This document shows, piece by piece, positions 62,956 to 64,000 of a DNA stretch of 64,000 bases (position 1 is the stretch's first letter; each line of letters opens with the position of its first letter). The translations under genes and the position numbers were made by a program. The notes under the pieces are model-generated. The model made no database searches and was not told the DNA's origin. It saw only the letters and a program-made list of their open reading frames with translations. The DNA comes from JAKACA01 sp052143575. Lineage in GTDB: Bacteria; Actinomycetota; Acidimicrobiia; Acidimicrobiales; Bog-793. Where the stretch lies: contig JBKQSP010000043.1 in the NCBI GenBank assembly GCA_052143575.1, positions 62,001-126,000 on the forward strand, in the 5' to 3' direction.

Positions 62956-63987
62956 ATGCGCATCGGTGTTCTCACAGGTGGTGGTGACTGCCCGGGCTTG
63001 AACCCTGCCATCCGGGCCGTGGTCCGCAAGTGCGAGGTCGGTTTCGGCGACGAGGTCGTCGGCTTTCGCGACGGTTGGCGTGGTGTCATTGAGGACTCCA
63101 CGATGCCGCTCGACGTCGAGCGATGCCGAGGCATCCTGCCTCGCGGCGGCACGATCCTCGGCACGTCACGCACGAATCCGTACAAGGTCGAGGGCGGGCC
63201 CGAGCTCGCCATCGCGACGCTGGAGCGGCACGGCATCGACGCCCTCGTCGCCATCGGCGGCGAAGACACCCTCGGCGTCGCCAACAAGCTCGGCGAGCGG
63301 GGCGTGCCCGTCGTGGGCGTCCCGAAGACGATCGACAACGACTTGTCGGAGACGGACGTCACGATCGGCTTCGACACGGCCGTGCAGATCGCCGCCGAAG
63401 CCATCGACCGCCTGCACACCACGGCTGAGTCGCACCACCGGGTCATCGTGTGCGAGGTCATGGGGCGCCACGCCGGCTGGATCGCCACCTACGCCGGCAT
63501 CGCCGGCGGCGCCACGGTCATCCTCGTGCCGGAGGAGCCTTTCTCCATCGACTCGGTCTGCGACTACCTGCGGCACCGCCACTCGTCCGGTGCCTATGCC
63601 TCCATCGTCGTCACTGCCGAGGGCGCCAAGCCGGTCGAAGGCACCCTCGCCCTCGTCGCCCCCGAGCTCGACCAATTCGGTCACGAGCGCCTCGGCGGCA
63701 TCGGCACGGTCGTCGCCGAGGAGGTCGAGCGGCGGACGGGCTACGAGTCGAGGGTCACGATCCTCGGCCACATCCAGCGAGGCGGCACGCCGAGTGCCGA
63801 CGACCGCGTGGTTGCCACCCGCTTCGGCACCGCCGCGGTCGACGCCGTCCACGACGGCGCCTGGCGCCAGATGGTGGCGCTGCACGGCACACACATCGAG
63901 CGAGTACCCATCGCCGACGCCGTCGCGAAGCTGAAGACCTTGGACCCTGACCTCCTCCGCTCCGTGGCCGAGGTCTTCTTCGGCTGA
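62956..63987 (+). CDS. 6-phosphofructokinase, PPi-dependent type by active-site residues
   Basis: This 343-residue phosphofructokinase-family protein has GVLTGGGDCPGLN, the phosphoryl-donor loop IGGEDTLG and the catalytic VPKTIDNDLS. At the two positions that separate donor specificity it carries Asp104 and Lys124 (E. coli numbering coincides), the residues of PPi-dependent enzymes; ATP-dependent ones have Gly at both. The enzyme should therefore phosphorylate fructose 6-phosphate reversibly using pyrophosphate. A CACGAT hexamer six bases before ATG 62956 suggests a leaderless start. Confidence 0.92.
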   Translation: MRIGVLTGGGDCPGLNPAIRAVVRKCEVGFGDEVVGFRDGWRGVIEDSTMPLDVERCRGILPRGGTILGTSRTNPYKVEGGPELAIATLERHGIDALVAIGGEDTLGVANKLGERGVPVVGVPKTIDNDLSETDVTIGFDTAVQIAAEAIDRLHTTAESHHRVIVCEVMGRHAGWIATYAGIAGGATVILVPEEPFSIDSVCDYLRHRHSSGAYASIVVTAEGAKPVEGTLALVAPELDQFGHERLGGIGTVVAEEVERRTGYESRVTILGHIQRGGTPSADDRVVATRFGTAAVDAVHDGAWRQMVALHGTHIERVPIADAVAKLKTLDPDLLRSVAEVFFG

Positions 63988-64000
63988 GGCCGCCGGATCA

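Noticed and set aside
63988..64000. Beginning of a further gene at the window end
   Set aside because: Only 13 bases remain after the phosphofructokinase stop; nothing can be supported.

Overview
The window is a gene-dense, uniformly high-GC stretch typical of Actinobacteriota. Actinobacterial markers include a TreS/maltokinase pair, a maleylpyruvate-isomerase-family (mycothiol-linked) protein, DUF5134, and a gene order that matches the mycobacterial argS-lysA-hom-thrC-(thrB)-rho-rpmE-prfA-prmC-tsaC-wecA-atp block. Class Acidimicrobiia is my best guess, but the sequence alone does not prove it. There is no sign of phage, IS elements, CRISPR or plasmid functions.

Layout. 1-9.4 kb: an SDR, a trehalose synthase/maltokinase-like pair, glpX, then murA-meaB-lipoprotein, an SRPBCC protein and a 2H-phosphoesterase/GNAT fusion. 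9.4-19 kb (minus strand): the complete F0F1 ATP synthase operon (atpZ-I-B-E-F-H-A-G-D-C) headed by glyA and a WecA-type transferase. 20.3-22 kb: a two-gene ABC exporter on the plus strand, inside the otherwise conserved minus-strand block. 22-33 kb (minus): tsaC, prmC, prfA, rpmE, rho, thrC, hom, lysA, argS, with a divergent tRNA-Arg(CCG). 33-38.4 kb: an exported beta-propeller, a methyltransferase and a GT-C-like membrane protein. 38.4-45.6 kb: truncated haemoglobin, a copper type II monooxygenase-like protein, CopZ, a CopA with an extra periplasmic domain, DUF5134 and an uncharacterised membrane family. 45.7-53.4 kb: catabolic genes (acyl-CoA ligase, MDMPI, aldo-keto reductase, P450 plus ferredoxin, NmrA-type protein) with two TetR regulators. 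53.4-59 kb: CtaG, a lipoprotein, a membrane/SCO-like fusion and a DUF2127 protein. 59-64 kb: kynureninase, a dimethylglycine-dehydrogenase-like flavoprotein and a PPi-type phosphofructokinase.

How the genes fit together. The 9-33 kb block is housekeeping: amino-acid synthesis from aspartate, translation termination and release-factor modification, Rho, one-carbon metabolism and ATP synthesis. The 38-58 kb part has a copper and haem-copper-oxidase theme: PHM-like monooxygenase, CopZ, CopA, CtaG, a SCO-like domain, and two paralogous membrane proteins that look like partners in it. Translation is tightly coupled: at least nine adjacent pairs overlap by exactly GTGA or ATGA. Many genes or operons start 6-8 nt after a TANNNT hexamer with no Shine-Dalgarno sequence, pointing to widespread leaderless transcripts. 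That rule also refines several starts, including candidates for CTG and ATC initiation.

The most interesting points are the CopA-YtkA-like fusion with a tandem repeat grown from its stop codon, the cysteine-less SCO domain fused to a duplicated membrane family, the internally duplicated ATP synthase delta subunit with low-complexity insertions in alpha, gamma and epsilon, a maltokinase-like protein that has lost its metal ligands, MurA with Asp in place of the catalytic Cys, and the non-canonical start codons.
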